A stretch of DNA of 64,000 nucleotides from Niastella koreensis GR20-10 (GTDB taxonomy: Bacteria; Bacteroidota; Bacteroidia; Chitinophagales; Chitinophagaceae), in the NCBI RefSeq assembly GCF_000246855.1, contig NC_016609.1, positions 8,506,744-8,570,743 of the forward strand, written 5' to 3'. The notes beneath the pieces are model-generated. The model saw nothing but the letters and a program-made list of their open reading frames with translations. It did not search any database and had not been told where the DNA came from. Below, piece by piece: positions 25,767-34,886 of the stretch (its first letter is position 1; each line of letters opens with the position of its first letter). The position numbers were made by a program, and so were the translations under genes.

Positions 25767-26630
25767 ATGCAGGCAAACCCAACATATGGCAAAGTGATAC
25801 TGGCAGCGGCGGGTCCCGGTGACCCGGAACTGGTAACAGTAAAAACTGCACGCTACCTGCAGCAGGCCGAAGTAGTACTGGCAGACCGCCTCGTAAGCGA
25901 GGAGATCTTGCATCAGTATGTGAACAGCCAGGCGGAAGTAGTATATGTTGGCAAGCAATGCAGCCGTGGATCATCAACACCCCAGTATACCATTAACGAA
26001 CTGTTGGTACATTATGCCACACAGGGCAAACTGGTAGTACGGTTAAAAGGTGGCGATGCATCCCTGTTCTCGAACATACTCGATGAATTGCAAACCCTGG
26101 TACAACACAACATACCTTATGAAATTGTACCCGGTGTAACCGCAGCGTTGGGTGCTGCAGCTTATGCAGGCATACCATTAACAGCCAGAGGCTATACTAC
26201 ATCTGTGCGTTTTTTGACCAGTTATAAACTGGATGTTGTTACCGACAACTACTGGAAAGAGCTGGCGGAAACCAACGATACCCTGGTGTTTTATATGTCG
26301 TCAGAGACACTCGGTCATGTAGTAAGCAACCTGGTAAAGCATAATATAGAAAGCGAAAAGTTGCTGGCGGTAATTGAGCAGGCTACCACGCCTTTGCAAA
26401 ATGTGCACGTAACCAATTTATATAAATATGATGAACAGCTTCGGGGAAAAACATTTGTTTCCCCGTCGCTGGTCATCATTGGCAAAGTGGTGGCATTGCA
26501 TGAGCAATTTAAATGGCTCACCAACAGCAACAGCGCAGAACATTATTTTAAACCACTCGCAAAACTGATTACAACAACACCCGATTCTGAGAATGCGGAA
26601 AAAGTAAATAAACATGTTAGCAGAGCATAA
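25767..26630 (+). CDS. cobA: Uroporphyrinogen-III C-methyltransferase (SUMT)
   Basis: 287 residues. It methylates uroporphyrinogen III twice to precorrin-2, the precursor of siroheme for sulfite reductase. It has GPGDPELVTVKTARYLQQAEVV at the N-terminus, the LADRLVSEEIL and VRLKGGDASLF motifs and the VPGVTAALGAAAYAGIPLTARG SAM-binding segment. The C-terminal 30 residues are extra. It overlaps the start of cysJ by 17 bases. The remaining siroheme steps would be done by the fusion protein at 30133. Confidence 0.92.
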   Translation: MQANPTYGKVILAAAGPGDPELVTVKTARYLQQAEVVLADRLVSEEILHQYVNSQAEVVYVGKQCSRGSSTPQYTINELLVHYATQGKLVVRLKGGDASLFSNILDELQTLVQHNIPYEIVPGVTAALGAAAYAGIPLTARGYTTSVRFLTSYKLDVVTDNYWKELAETNDTLVFYMSSETLGHVVSNLVKHNIESEKLLAVIEQATTPLQNVHVTNLYKYDEQLRGKTFVSPSLVIIGKVVALHEQFKWLTNSNSAEHYFKPLAKLITTTPDSENAEKVNKHVSRA

Positions 26631-28377
26631 ATTGAAATTGTTACAGGATTTAGTAAGAACTTCTACCAAGGAAGAACTGGTTTGGATGAATGGATTCCTG
26701 GCCGGCGTACTGATGAATTGCCACGACCAACCGGCGCTGGCGCCCACATCAGCAGCTACGGCATCGGCTCCTGCAACAGCCGCTGCACCCGTTGCAGCCC
26801 CTGTTGAAAGCAAACCAACCGTATCTAAAATAACCATAGCATACGGTACTGAAACCGGTAACTCAAAAAAGCTGGCCACCGACCTGGCTGCCAAGGCAAA
26901 GAAGAGTGGGATCCAGGCCAAAGTGGTAAGTCTTGATCAATATCGCCTGAATGACCTGGCCAAAGAAGAATATTTCTTTACCATCATCAGCACCCAGGGC
27001 GAAGGCGAGCCACCTGCTACTGCAAAGAAATTTTACGACCACATTCATCAGAATGGATTCAAGTTGCCACAAATAAAATATGGCGTATTGGCCCTGGGCG
27101 ACACATCATATCCTCTATATTGCAAGGCCGGTGAAGATGTAGACCAGCAATTACAAAAACTGGGTGGACAACGTGTTGTTCCATTAATTAAATGCGATAC
27201 AGATTACCAGGGTGATGCAGATGGCTGGTTCTCGCAGGTATTGCATTCATTAACTACCACTACCAGCAGCAATGGTTCTGCCAGTGTAGGCGCGGTAGTA
27301 ACAACCAAAAAGCCAGCCGGCAAAAAAGTTTACACAGGCAGCATCATTACCAATGTAAACCTGAACGACAGAGGTTCGCAAAAAGCAACCCATCATATTG
27401 AAATAGTGGCCGATGAACTGGAGTACCAACCCGGTGATTCTATCGGGATCGTTCCTGAAAACGCACCCGCTATTGTAGATGCAATCATTGCATTGACCCG
27501 TATCGACAGCAAAAAAAGCGTATCGTTCCGCAACGAAATGCATACCGTGATAGAGCTGTTGAAAAAGAAAGTGAACATTGCTTATTTGCCTGAGCGCGTA
27601 GTAAAGGCATATGCAGCTATTGTAAAACAGGATATTCCCGAAACAAAGATCAGTCTGCTTGATCTGTTGAAGATCTATCCTGTAAACAATGCAGCTCAGT
27701 TTGAAGAAGTGATCGGCATTCTGGAACCGATCACCCCAAGATTGTATTCAATTTCCTCTTCACCCAATGCACACAGCGGTGAAGTGCATATTACTGTAGC
27801 CCGCGACAATTTTAAAGTGAACGGCGAAGTAAAACATGGTTTGGCCTCTAACTTCCTGGCCGACCTGCCGGTTGATGGCCCGCTGGAATTTTATGTACAT
27901 AAAAACAACCAGTTCAGGTTGCCGGCAGAAGACAAAGACGTAATTATGATCGGGCCCGGAACAGGTATTGCCCCCTTCAGATCATTTATAGCTGAGCGTG
28001 ATGCTGCCGGCGCCAGTGGCCGTAACTGGCTGTTCTTTGGCGACCAGCACTTCACTACCGACTTCTTATATCAAACAGAAATTCAAAACTGGATCCAGAC
28101 AGGCGTACTCACCAAAGTGAATGTAGCCTTCTCAAGAGACCAGAAAACAAAAATATACGTACAGCATAAAATGCTGGAGCATGCCAAAGCATTTTATGAA
28201 TGGTTACAAAATGGCGCCTACGTATACATCTGCGGTGCTAAAGAGCCAATGAGTGTAGATGTGGAAAATACCATTCTGCAGATCATTGAAAGATTCGGAA
28301 GTAAATCAAGCGCGCAGGCGGTTGAGTATTTGAACCAGCTGAAAGAAGAAGGCCGCTTCCTGAAAGATGTATATTAA
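26614..28377 (+). CDS. cysJ: Sulfite reductase (NADPH) flavoprotein alpha subunit
   Basis: 587 residues. N-terminal helix and Ala/Pro-rich linker (about 30-68), flavodoxin domain starting ITIAYGTETGNSKKLA (about 70-210) with STQGEGEPP and ALGDTSYPLYCKAGED, then a ferredoxin-NADP-reductase module: FAD motif RLYSISSSPNAH near 375 and NADPH motif GPGTGIAPFRSF near 447, ending EYLNQLKEEGRFLKDVY. It passes electrons from NADPH through FAD and FMN to CysI. Confidence 0.95.
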   Translation: MLAEHKLKLLQDLVRTSTKEELVWMNGFLAGVLMNCHDQPALAPTSAATASAPATAAAPVAAPVESKPTVSKITIAYGTETGNSKKLATDLAAKAKKSGIQAKVVSLDQYRLNDLAKEEYFFTIISTQGEGEPPATAKKFYDHIHQNGFKLPQIKYGVLALGDTSYPLYCKAGEDVDQQLQKLGGQRVVPLIKCDTDYQGDADGWFSQVLHSLTTTTSSNGSASVGAVVTTKKPAGKKVYTGSIITNVNLNDRGSQKATHHIEIVADELEYQPGDSIGIVPENAPAIVDAIIALTRIDSKKSVSFRNEMHTVIELLKKKVNIAYLPERVVKAYAAIVKQDIPETKISLLDLLKIYPVNNAAQFEEVIGILEPITPRLYSISSSPNAHSGEVHITVARDNFKVNGEVKHGLASNFLADLPVDGPLEFYVHKNNQFRLPAEDKDVIMIGPGTGIAPFRSFIAERDAAGASGRNWLFFGDQHFTTDFLYQTEIQNWIQTGVLTKVNVAFSRDQKTKIYVQHKMLEHAKAFYEWLQNGAYVYICGAKEPMSVDVENTILQIIERFGSKSSAQAVEYLNQLKEEGRFLKDVY

Positions 28378-28428
28378 GAGTTCAAAGTTTTAAGTTCAAA
28401 GTTTTTAGTTCACTTGTAACTTTTCAAA

Positions 28429-30117
28429 ATGAGTACAAACGATAATAAGAATCTGTCTTCTACCGAAAAAATAAAAATGGCCAGCGATGGCTTGCGGGGT
28501 ACGTTAAAAGAAAGCCTGCGCGATGAAATAACCGGTGCTATCCGTGAGGATGATACGGCGTTGGTGAAATTCCATGGTATGTATCAGCAGGATGACCGCG
28601 ACCGTCGCGAAGAGCGCAGCGCCAAAAAGCTGGAATGGCTGTATTCTTATATGCTTCGGTTGCGTTTGCCCGGTGGCTTTATGACCGCTGATCAATATAT
28701 AGGATTACATAACATTGCCGGTGACCACTCAACCGGGGTTATTAAGGTCACTACCCGCCAAACCATACAGCTGCATGGTATCTTAAAATCGCATGTAAAG
28801 CCAACCATTCAGGCTTTCAACACCATATTGCTCGATTCGATTTCTGCCTGTGGCGATGTGAACCGCAATGTAGCTTGCGCGGCTCACCCCAAATTTTCAC
28901 CTATACACGAAGAAATTTTCTCCTATGCAGCGAAAATAAGTAAACTGGGATTGCCCAAATCAAGAGGATATTATGAAATATGGCTCGATGAAAAGCCATT
29001 GCTCGATAAAAAGGAAAAAGAAGCAATAGAAAAAGACGATCTGTACCAGGACCGTTATCTGCCCCGTAAATTTAAAGTGGGTATCGCTATCCCGCCAAAC
29101 AACGATGTGGATGTATTTACCAATGACCTGGGGTTGATTGCTATTATTGAAAATGACAAATTGATAGGTTTTAACATCGCTGCCGGCGGTGGCCTTGGTG
29201 CCACCCATGGTAACGCAGCTACATATCCGCGCCTGGCGTCGATGCTGGGTTTTGTAAGGGGCGAAGCCAATACTCTGAAAGCCGTGCTGGAAGTAATTAC
29301 CATTCAGCGCGACCATGGTAACCGCAGTGATCGCAAGCTGAGCCGCCTGAAATACACCATCGACAAAATGGGGGTGGAAGCATTTAAGGAAGAACTGGAA
29401 AAACGTTGTGGGTTCAAACTCGAAGAGCCAATGCCATATACCTTTACCAGCAGAAAAGATGAGTACGGCTGGCACAAGAACCACGAAGGCAAATGGTTTT
29501 ATACCGTATTTATTGAAAATGGCCGTATCGCCGACGAAAAGGTGGCGATAAAAACAGCCTTACTGGAGGTAGCAAAAACTGGTAAAGCCAATTTCCGTTT
29601 CACCAGTAACCAGGGTTTGATCCTCAGCGACATTGCACAGAAGGATAAGAAGGCTGTAGAAAAGATCCTGACCGATTTCGGAATTATTGCACATACAGAC
29701 AGTGCAGGGGCGGTACGTAAAAATGCCATCGCGTGCGTAGCGTTCAATACCTGTTCGCTGGCGCTGGCCGAAGCACAACGCTACCTGCCATCGCTTATTA
29801 CGAAAATTGAGCCTATCCTGGCTAAGTATGGCCTTGAGAATGACGAAATTTCCATGCGTATGACCGGTTGTCCCAATGGTTGCGGTCGGCCGTATGCTGC
29901 GGAGATCGGTTTTATAGGTACTGCCTATGGCCGTTATAATTTACATTTGGGTGGCGACCGCGAAGGTTTCCGTTTAAATAAAAAGTACAAAGAAAATATC
30001 GATGAGCCTGCAATTTTGAAGGAACTGGATGAGCTTTTTGAGAAATATAGCAAAAACAGGAATTCCGGTGAAACATTTGGGGATTTTGCAGTTCGCGAAA
30101 AGTTGGTAACGATTTAA
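28429..30117 (+). CDS. cysI: Sulfite reductase hemoprotein beta subunit
   Basis: 562 residues. It reduces sulfite to sulfide by six electrons. The siroheme/4Fe-4S ligands are Cys436-x5-Cys442 (CVAFNTCSLA) and Cys481-x3-Cys485 (TGCPNGCGRP), and the substrate-binding basic residues lie in TTRQTIQLHG and CGDVNRNV. The 51-base gap after cysJ contains a repeated AGTTCAAAGTTTT sequence. Confidence 0.96.
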   Translation: MSTNDNKNLSSTEKIKMASDGLRGTLKESLRDEITGAIREDDTALVKFHGMYQQDDRDRREERSAKKLEWLYSYMLRLRLPGGFMTADQYIGLHNIAGDHSTGVIKVTTRQTIQLHGILKSHVKPTIQAFNTILLDSISACGDVNRNVACAAHPKFSPIHEEIFSYAAKISKLGLPKSRGYYEIWLDEKPLLDKKEKEAIEKDDLYQDRYLPRKFKVGIAIPPNNDVDVFTNDLGLIAIIENDKLIGFNIAAGGGLGATHGNAATYPRLASMLGFVRGEANTLKAVLEVITIQRDHGNRSDRKLSRLKYTIDKMGVEAFKEELEKRCGFKLEEPMPYTFTSRKDEYGWHKNHEGKWFYTVFIENGRIADEKVAIKTALLEVAKTGKANFRFTSNQGLILSDIAQKDKKAVEKILTDFGIIAHTDSAGAVRKNAIACVAFNTCSLALAEAQRYLPSLITKIEPILAKYGLENDEISMRMTGCPNGCGRPYAAEIGFIGTAYGRYNLHLGGDREGFRLNKKYKENIDEPAILKELDELFEKYSKNRNSGETFGDFAVREKLVTI

Positions 30118-30132
30118 AAACGATCGGTAAGT

Positions 30133-31644
30133 ATGGCAACAGAACAACAATTAGTGGAGGAACAAACCGGCAGCCCTGTCAGCGACAGGGAGTCCAACCG
30201 GTTATTCCCGGTTTTTTTGAAGCTGGAAGAATTAAGGGTATTGCTGGTAGGCGGTGGTAAAGTAGGCACGGAAAAATTAACCGCGATCCTCGGTAATTCT
30301 CCTGCTGCCGTAGTTACTGTTGTTGCTATTACAATTTCCGATGAAGTATGCAGGTTGGCCAGCCAGCATCCGCAGGTAGTGTTACAGGAAAGACCTTTCA
30401 ATGTACACGACCTCGATAACAAAGATGTGGTGGTAATTGCGGTAAATGACAAAGAGATAAGTTCGGGCGTGCGCAATGCTGCCAAAGAAAAAGGTTTGCT
30501 GGTAAATGTGGCTGATACTCCCGACCAATGTGATTTTTATTTAAGTTCCATTGTTCAAAAGGGTAACCTGAAAATTGCCATTTCAACCAATGGCAAATCG
30601 CCAACCATGGCCAAGCGGTTAAAGGAAATGTTGCACCAGGCTTTACCAAATGAAGTAGACGACGTGATCAATAATATGCATTTGATCCGCAATAAGCTCA
30701 ATGGTAATTTCGATCATAAAGTAAAAGAGCTGAATAATATTACCAAAGTGTTGGTGGAAGATAAGCCACAGGAGAAAATATTTCCGGGTAAAAAAATAGC
30801 GCTTTATGCCATAGGCGTACTGTTAATAATGTTGCTGGGGCATGTGGTTTTTTCTTTTATTACCCTGGACCAAATGGTAGATTTTTACCATGGCATCGAT
30901 CCAAATTTTTACTGGATGTGTTTAACGGGGTTCCTGGCCCAGATAGTAGCCGGTTCTATGGGCATGGGATATGGAGTAATGTGTACCACCGTGCTGCTTA
31001 CGCTGGGCATTAGTCCGCCAGCCATCAGCAGCAGTATACATACTGCAGAAACTTTTACCAGCGGTGTTACGGCATACAGCCATTATAAATACGGAAATGT
31101 TAATGCCAAGCTGGCGAAATCGCTGGTATTGCCCGGTGTTATTGGCGCCGTTGTGGGGTCGTTACTGCTGGCGAAATTTGGCGATGATTATGCAAAATAC
31201 ATCAGACCGGTGCTGGCGGGTTATACCTTGCTTTTAGGTATCAGGATCCTGCTGAATGCATTTAAAAAGAATAAAACGGTAAAACAAGGCAATCCTAATA
31301 TCCCGGTGCTGGCAACCATTGGTGGTTTTATCGACGCTTTTGGCGGTGGTGGCTGGGGCCCGCTAATGACCGGTACCATGGTAAAAAGCGGTCGTACCCC
31401 CCGGTTTGCCATTGGCAGTGTGTGTGTAGGCAAATTCTTTATAACCCTGGCAAGCGCCATTACATTTTTTGCCTCTATGGGCATAAGTCACTGGCCTATA
31501 ATAGCAGGTTTGTTTTTGGGTGGCATTATAGCTGCACCATTTTCTGCCCGGCTGGCCAGCAAGCTGCCGCCCAAAACCATGTTTGTGTGTGTAGGAATAG
31601 TGGTGGTATTGTGTAGTCTGAAAATTATAACCAAGATATTTTAG
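30133..31644 (+). CDS. Siroheme synthase (precorrin-2 dehydrogenase/ferrochelatase) fused to TauE/SafE permease
   Basis: 503 residues in two parts. Residues about 25-215 are a Met8/CysG-N-type domain: Rossmann motif VLLVGGGKVGTEK (36-48), VADTPDQCDFYLSS, and ISTNGKSPTMAKRLKEMLHQALP. This would oxidise precorrin-2 and insert iron. Residues about 218-503 form 8 or so membrane helices with TauE/SafE features (MGMGYGVMCTTVLLTLGISPPAISSSIHTAE, GGFIDAFGGGGWGPLMTGTMVKSG), a family linked to sulfite/sulfonate or sulfur-compound transport. The fusion sits last in the cys operon, 15 bases after cysI, so both parts serve the same pathway. Direction of transport is unknown. Confidence 0.9.
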   Translation: MATEQQLVEEQTGSPVSDRESNRLFPVFLKLEELRVLLVGGGKVGTEKLTAILGNSPAAVVTVVAITISDEVCRLASQHPQVVLQERPFNVHDLDNKDVVVIAVNDKEISSGVRNAAKEKGLLVNVADTPDQCDFYLSSIVQKGNLKIAISTNGKSPTMAKRLKEMLHQALPNEVDDVINNMHLIRNKLNGNFDHKVKELNNITKVLVEDKPQEKIFPGKKIALYAIGVLLIMLLGHVVFSFITLDQMVDFYHGIDPNFYWMCLTGFLAQIVAGSMGMGYGVMCTTVLLTLGISPPAISSSIHTAETFTSGVTAYSHYKYGNVNAKLAKSLVLPGVIGAVVGSLLLAKFGDDYAKYIRPVLAGYTLLLGIRILLNAFKKNKTVKQGNPNIPVLATIGGFIDAFGGGGWGPLMTGTMVKSGRTPRFAIGSVCVGKFFITLASAITFFASMGISHWPIIAGLFLGGIIAAPFSARLASKLPPKTMFVCVGIVVVLCSLKIITKIF

Positions 31645-31650
31645 ATAAAA

Positions 31651-31685
31651 AAAATTGGTCTTTCCGCAGGAAAGATTCTTTTTTG
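31651..31685 (+). terminator. Terminator of the cys operon
   Basis: TCTTTCC (31659-31665) and GGAAAGA (31669-31675) around a GCA loop, with flanking A and T runs (AAAAAAATTGG before, TTCTTTTTTG after). It is seven bases past the stop of the fusion gene. Confidence 0.7.
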
Positions 31686-31691
31686 AACATT

Positions 31692-31707
31692 TAGTCTACT
31701 ATATTTG
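31692..31707 (+). promoter_or_regulatory. Promoter -7 box with overlapping TTAGTCTACTA element
   Basis: TATATTTG (31700-31707) fits the -7 consensus; the only -33-like TTTG (31682-31685) is 14 bases away, shorter than usual. TTAGTCTACTA (31692-31701 plus one base) overlaps the box, and AAAGTCTACTA recurs at 31775-31785. Elements of this kind also flank the cys promoter, suggesting a shared regulator. Confidence 0.4.
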
Positions 31708-31741
31708 TGGGGTGATTGTTTTGCTTCCGTAGCAATTATAT

Positions 31742-31767
31742 AAGCCTGTTGAACCAGGCTTTTTATT
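31742..31767 (+). terminator. Terminator-like hairpin in the TonB receptor leader
   Basis: AAGCCTG (31742-31748), a 6-base loop, CAGGCTT (31755-31761), then TTTATT. It lies downstream of the -7 box at 31700 and 43 bases before the receptor ATG. It could be a second cys-operon terminator or an attenuator for the receptor. Confidence 0.5.
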
Positions 31768-31809
31768 ACAGCTTAAAGTCTACTAAAATAATAGAGAATT
31801 ATAATCAAA

Positions 31810-34809
31810 ATGAATGATATGAGAACCGCATTTCTGACAAATAAGCTAAAAACCCTTCCATTTCGATATGGAATAGCATTGTCACTTCTGCTGATAGGCA
31901 CAATGGCCAATGCACAAACGGTAGCCCTGATCGAAATAGCGGGGCAGGTAATCAATCACGAAAAGAATGAACCCTTATCAGATGTAAGTGTACAAATAAA
32001 AGGCTCGGTAACCGGAACTATTACCGACCATACCGGCAGCTTTGTGCTTCGCACTAAACAAAAATTACCCTTTACCCTCGTTTTTACTTCTGTTGGTTAT
32101 GAGCCGAAGGAGCTGGAAGTAAAAAGCCTCGGCTCCAAATTACAGGTAGCCATGGTAACCCAAACTGTATTGGGAAATGAAGTGGTAGTAACAGCCAGCC
32201 GTGTACCGGAAAGTATGCTGAAGTCGCCGGTAGCTATTGAAAAACTGGATATCCGCGCCATAAAAGAAACTCCTGCGCCTAACTTCTACGATGCCCTGGA
32301 AAATGTAAAGGGTGTACAAATGACTACCTCCAGCTTAACCTTTAAAGTGCCCAATACGCGCGGCTTTAATATCCCTAACAACTTTCGCTTTATGCAGTTG
32401 GTTGATGGGGTAGATATGCAGGCAGCAACCCTGGGTGTTCCGCTCGGTAATGCCATTGGACCTACAGAGTTGGATATTCAAAGCGTGGAAATAACTCCTG
32501 GCGCTGCTTCTGCCTTATATGGTATGAATGCGATTAACGGGATGGCGAACCTGCTTACCAAAAATCCGTTTAATAGCCAGGGATTGAGCTTTTATCATAA
32601 AACAGGTATTAACCATGTGGATGGTATCGATCATTCGCCCGCGTTTTTGACCGAGTCAGCTATTAGATATGCAAAAGCATTGTTCCATAATAAATTTGCC
32701 TTCAAGGTAAACGTAGGGTATATGCAGGGGATAGACTGGCGTTCAAATACCCGCCTCGATCAAAATCCCAATAACCTCAAAAGCGCTAACCCTGGTTTCC
32801 CTGCACTCAATGGCGAGAACAATACTGTTTTCGATGGCTGGAATAAATATGGTGACGATGCATTGGCAGGTAGTAATACCTCCTCTGTCAGCGGTCTTAC
32901 CATCGATGGAAAAACCAATCAAACCCTGCGTGTAGCACGTACCGGTTATTGGGAAACCGACCTGGTGAGCCCCAAAGTAAGTAACCTGAAAGTTGACCTG
33001 GCAGCACATTACCGCCTTACCGAAAATGCAGAGTTGTCTTATTCTTACCGTTTTGGACAAATGGATGGTGTATTTCAACGCGGAAACAAGATCCGGCTCG
33101 ACAATGTAAAGGTGCAGAACCATCACCTGGAGTTGAAAGGAAGTAATTACGTGGTCCGTGCTTATGTGTCGTTGGAAAATACCGGTGACTCTTATAATGT
33201 AAAACCACTGGCCGATAACCTTGACCTGGCCAGCGGTGGTTCACAAACCGCCTGGGCTACCAAATATAAGAATGCGCTTACAGAATATGCCGGTAACAAC
33301 GGCGGACTAACATCAGCTAACCTGGCAGCGGCCAATGCCTATGCGCGGGGTAAAGCAGATGCCGGACGCGTTGAACCAGGTACACCTGAGTTTGATGCAT
33401 TGAAGAATACGATCATCAAGATCAATAACTGGGATATAAAATCAAGCACCATTCCCGATGCTCCGGCAACCGGGGGGGCTGCTTTGATCCAAAAAAGCCG
33501 CATGTACCACACCGAAGCACAGTGGGACCTCTCTAAATACACTAAAGTAGTTGACCTGCTGGTAGGTGGCGATGCACGTATTTATGAAGTGATCCCGGAC
33601 GGAAATAACTTCGTTGATTTCAGCCGCCCCATTGCAGATAGAAACAAACCGGTAATGGTAGATGGTAAGGTGCCCGATAGCAGTAATTTCGGAAGCAATG
33701 TATATTATAAGAAATTCGGTGGCTTTGCCCAGGTTACCAAAACCTTCTTCGACGATAAATTAAAATTATTTGGATCATTACGCTACGATTACAATCCTGA
33801 GTTTGATCCTAAAGTAACTCCCCGGTTGGCAGCAGTATACACCGCCAATCAGCGACATAATTTCCGCTTCACATATCAGCAAGGTTACCGCTTTCCGGCC
33901 TTGTTTGAAGCATTGTCATACGTAAACAATGGCCGCGTAAAACGCGTGGGCAGCTTGTCCTACATTGACCAGGGATTGGGTTACCTGGAAAACAGTTATA
34001 CCCAGCAGTCAGTAGTTAACTTTAATGCAGCCGTAGCAGCACAAGGCAATTCAGATGCTGCTGCCCTGGCCAACCGCGATCTGTTGCAATGGGCTAATTT
34101 GCCAAAAGCGCGTCCCGAACAGATCACTTCATTTGAAGTAGGTTATAAGAGTGTGTTGTTCAACAATACCCTCGTCATTGATGTGGATGCTTATACCAAC
34201 AAATATGTTGGCTTCCTGGGACAGGTACAGGTATTTGTGCCAATTGGTGAAACAGTAGGTTCAGATGCAGCCGTGATCGCCATGCTCGATCGTAACCGCG
34301 ACGCAACAACTGCCAGCGGTGGTAATGCAGCCAGCAAAGGACAGGAGCGTTACCGCGTATACACCAATGCAAAGAACACCTATAACAACTATGGATCTGC
34401 ATTGGGTGTAACCTGGAACTTCTTTAAGAAATTTACTGCGGGTGGTAATTTGAGTTTCAACCAAATGAAATCAAACAACACCAACGACATCTTTGTAACA
34501 GGCTTCAATACCCCAAAATGGTCAACGAATCTGTCGTTTGGCAACCGAGAAATAGCCAAAAACGTTGGATTTAATGTAGTATGGCGTTGGCAGGATGCAT
34601 TCCTGTGGGAGAGCCCGCTGGTAACCGGAAAAGTTTCTGCTTACCAAACAGTAGATGCACAGGTTACCTACCGCATACCTAAAGCCTATACCAGCATAAA
34701 AGCCGGTGGCGCCAATTTACTCAACCACCGTTATATTCAATATGCAGGTGGCCCAACCATCGGTGGCTTGTATTATGTGGCTATAACAATTGATGGGTTA
34801 TTGAAATAA
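31810..34809 (+). CDS. TonB-dependent outer-membrane receptor
   Basis: 999 residues, or 996 from an inner ATG. Signal peptide to about residue 36 (LLLIGTMANAQ), a carboxypeptidase-regulatory-like domain (about 40-122, AGQVINHEKNEPLSDVSVQIKG), the plug domain (about 130-260, VVVTASRVPESMLKSPVAIEKLD and SVEITPGAASALYGMNAINGMANL) and a beta-barrel ending in an aromatic-rich strand YYVAITIDGLLK. It imports a ligand with TonB energy. Unlike SusC it has no SusD partner next to it. The position after the cys operon and shared AGTCTACT elements suggest a sulfur-containing substrate, by inference. Confidence 0.92.
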   Translation: MNDMRTAFLTNKLKTLPFRYGIALSLLLIGTMANAQTVALIEIAGQVINHEKNEPLSDVSVQIKGSVTGTITDHTGSFVLRTKQKLPFTLVFTSVGYEPKELEVKSLGSKLQVAMVTQTVLGNEVVVTASRVPESMLKSPVAIEKLDIRAIKETPAPNFYDALENVKGVQMTTSSLTFKVPNTRGFNIPNNFRFMQLVDGVDMQAATLGVPLGNAIGPTELDIQSVEITPGAASALYGMNAINGMANLLTKNPFNSQGLSFYHKTGINHVDGIDHSPAFLTESAIRYAKALFHNKFAFKVNVGYMQGIDWRSNTRLDQNPNNLKSANPGFPALNGENNTVFDGWNKYGDDALAGSNTSSVSGLTIDGKTNQTLRVARTGYWETDLVSPKVSNLKVDLAAHYRLTENAELSYSYRFGQMDGVFQRGNKIRLDNVKVQNHHLELKGSNYVVRAYVSLENTGDSYNVKPLADNLDLASGGSQTAWATKYKNALTEYAGNNGGLTSANLAAANAYARGKADAGRVEPGTPEFDALKNTIIKINNWDIKSSTIPDAPATGGAALIQKSRMYHTEAQWDLSKYTKVVDLLVGGDARIYEVIPDGNNFVDFSRPIADRNKPVMVDGKVPDSSNFGSNVYYKKFGGFAQVTKTFFDDKLKLFGSLRYDYNPEFDPKVTPRLAAVYTANQRHNFRFTYQQGYRFPALFEALSYVNNGRVKRVGSLSYIDQGLGYLENSYTQQSVVNFNAAVAAQGNSDAAALANRDLLQWANLPKARPEQITSFEVGYKSVLFNNTLVIDVDAYTNKYVGFLGQVQVFVPIGETVGSDAAVIAMLDRNRDATTASGGNAASKGQERYRVYTNAKNTYNNYGSALGVTWNFFKKFTAGGNLSFNQMKSNNTNDIFVTGFNTPKWSTNLSFGNREIAKNVGFNVVWRWQDAFLWESPLVTGKVSAYQTVDAQVTYRIPKAYTSIKAGGANLLNHRYIQYAGGPTIGGLYYVAITIDGLLK

Positions 34810-34835
34810 GAGAAGGAACCATTCAAAATAAAAAC

Positions 34836-34861
34836 AACCCCCGACGTTTCTGTCGGGGGTT
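34836..34861. terminator. Bidirectional terminator between convergent genes
   Basis: Perfect 10-bp arms AACCCCCGAC (34836-34845) and GTCGGGGGTT (34852-34861) with a 6-base loop. Read on the minus strand it is followed by GTTTTTATTTTG, so it clearly ends the minus-strand gene; it also follows the receptor stop by 26 bases. Confidence 0.75.
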
Positions 34862-34886
34862 CACTATTTAAGATATGTCTGACCTA

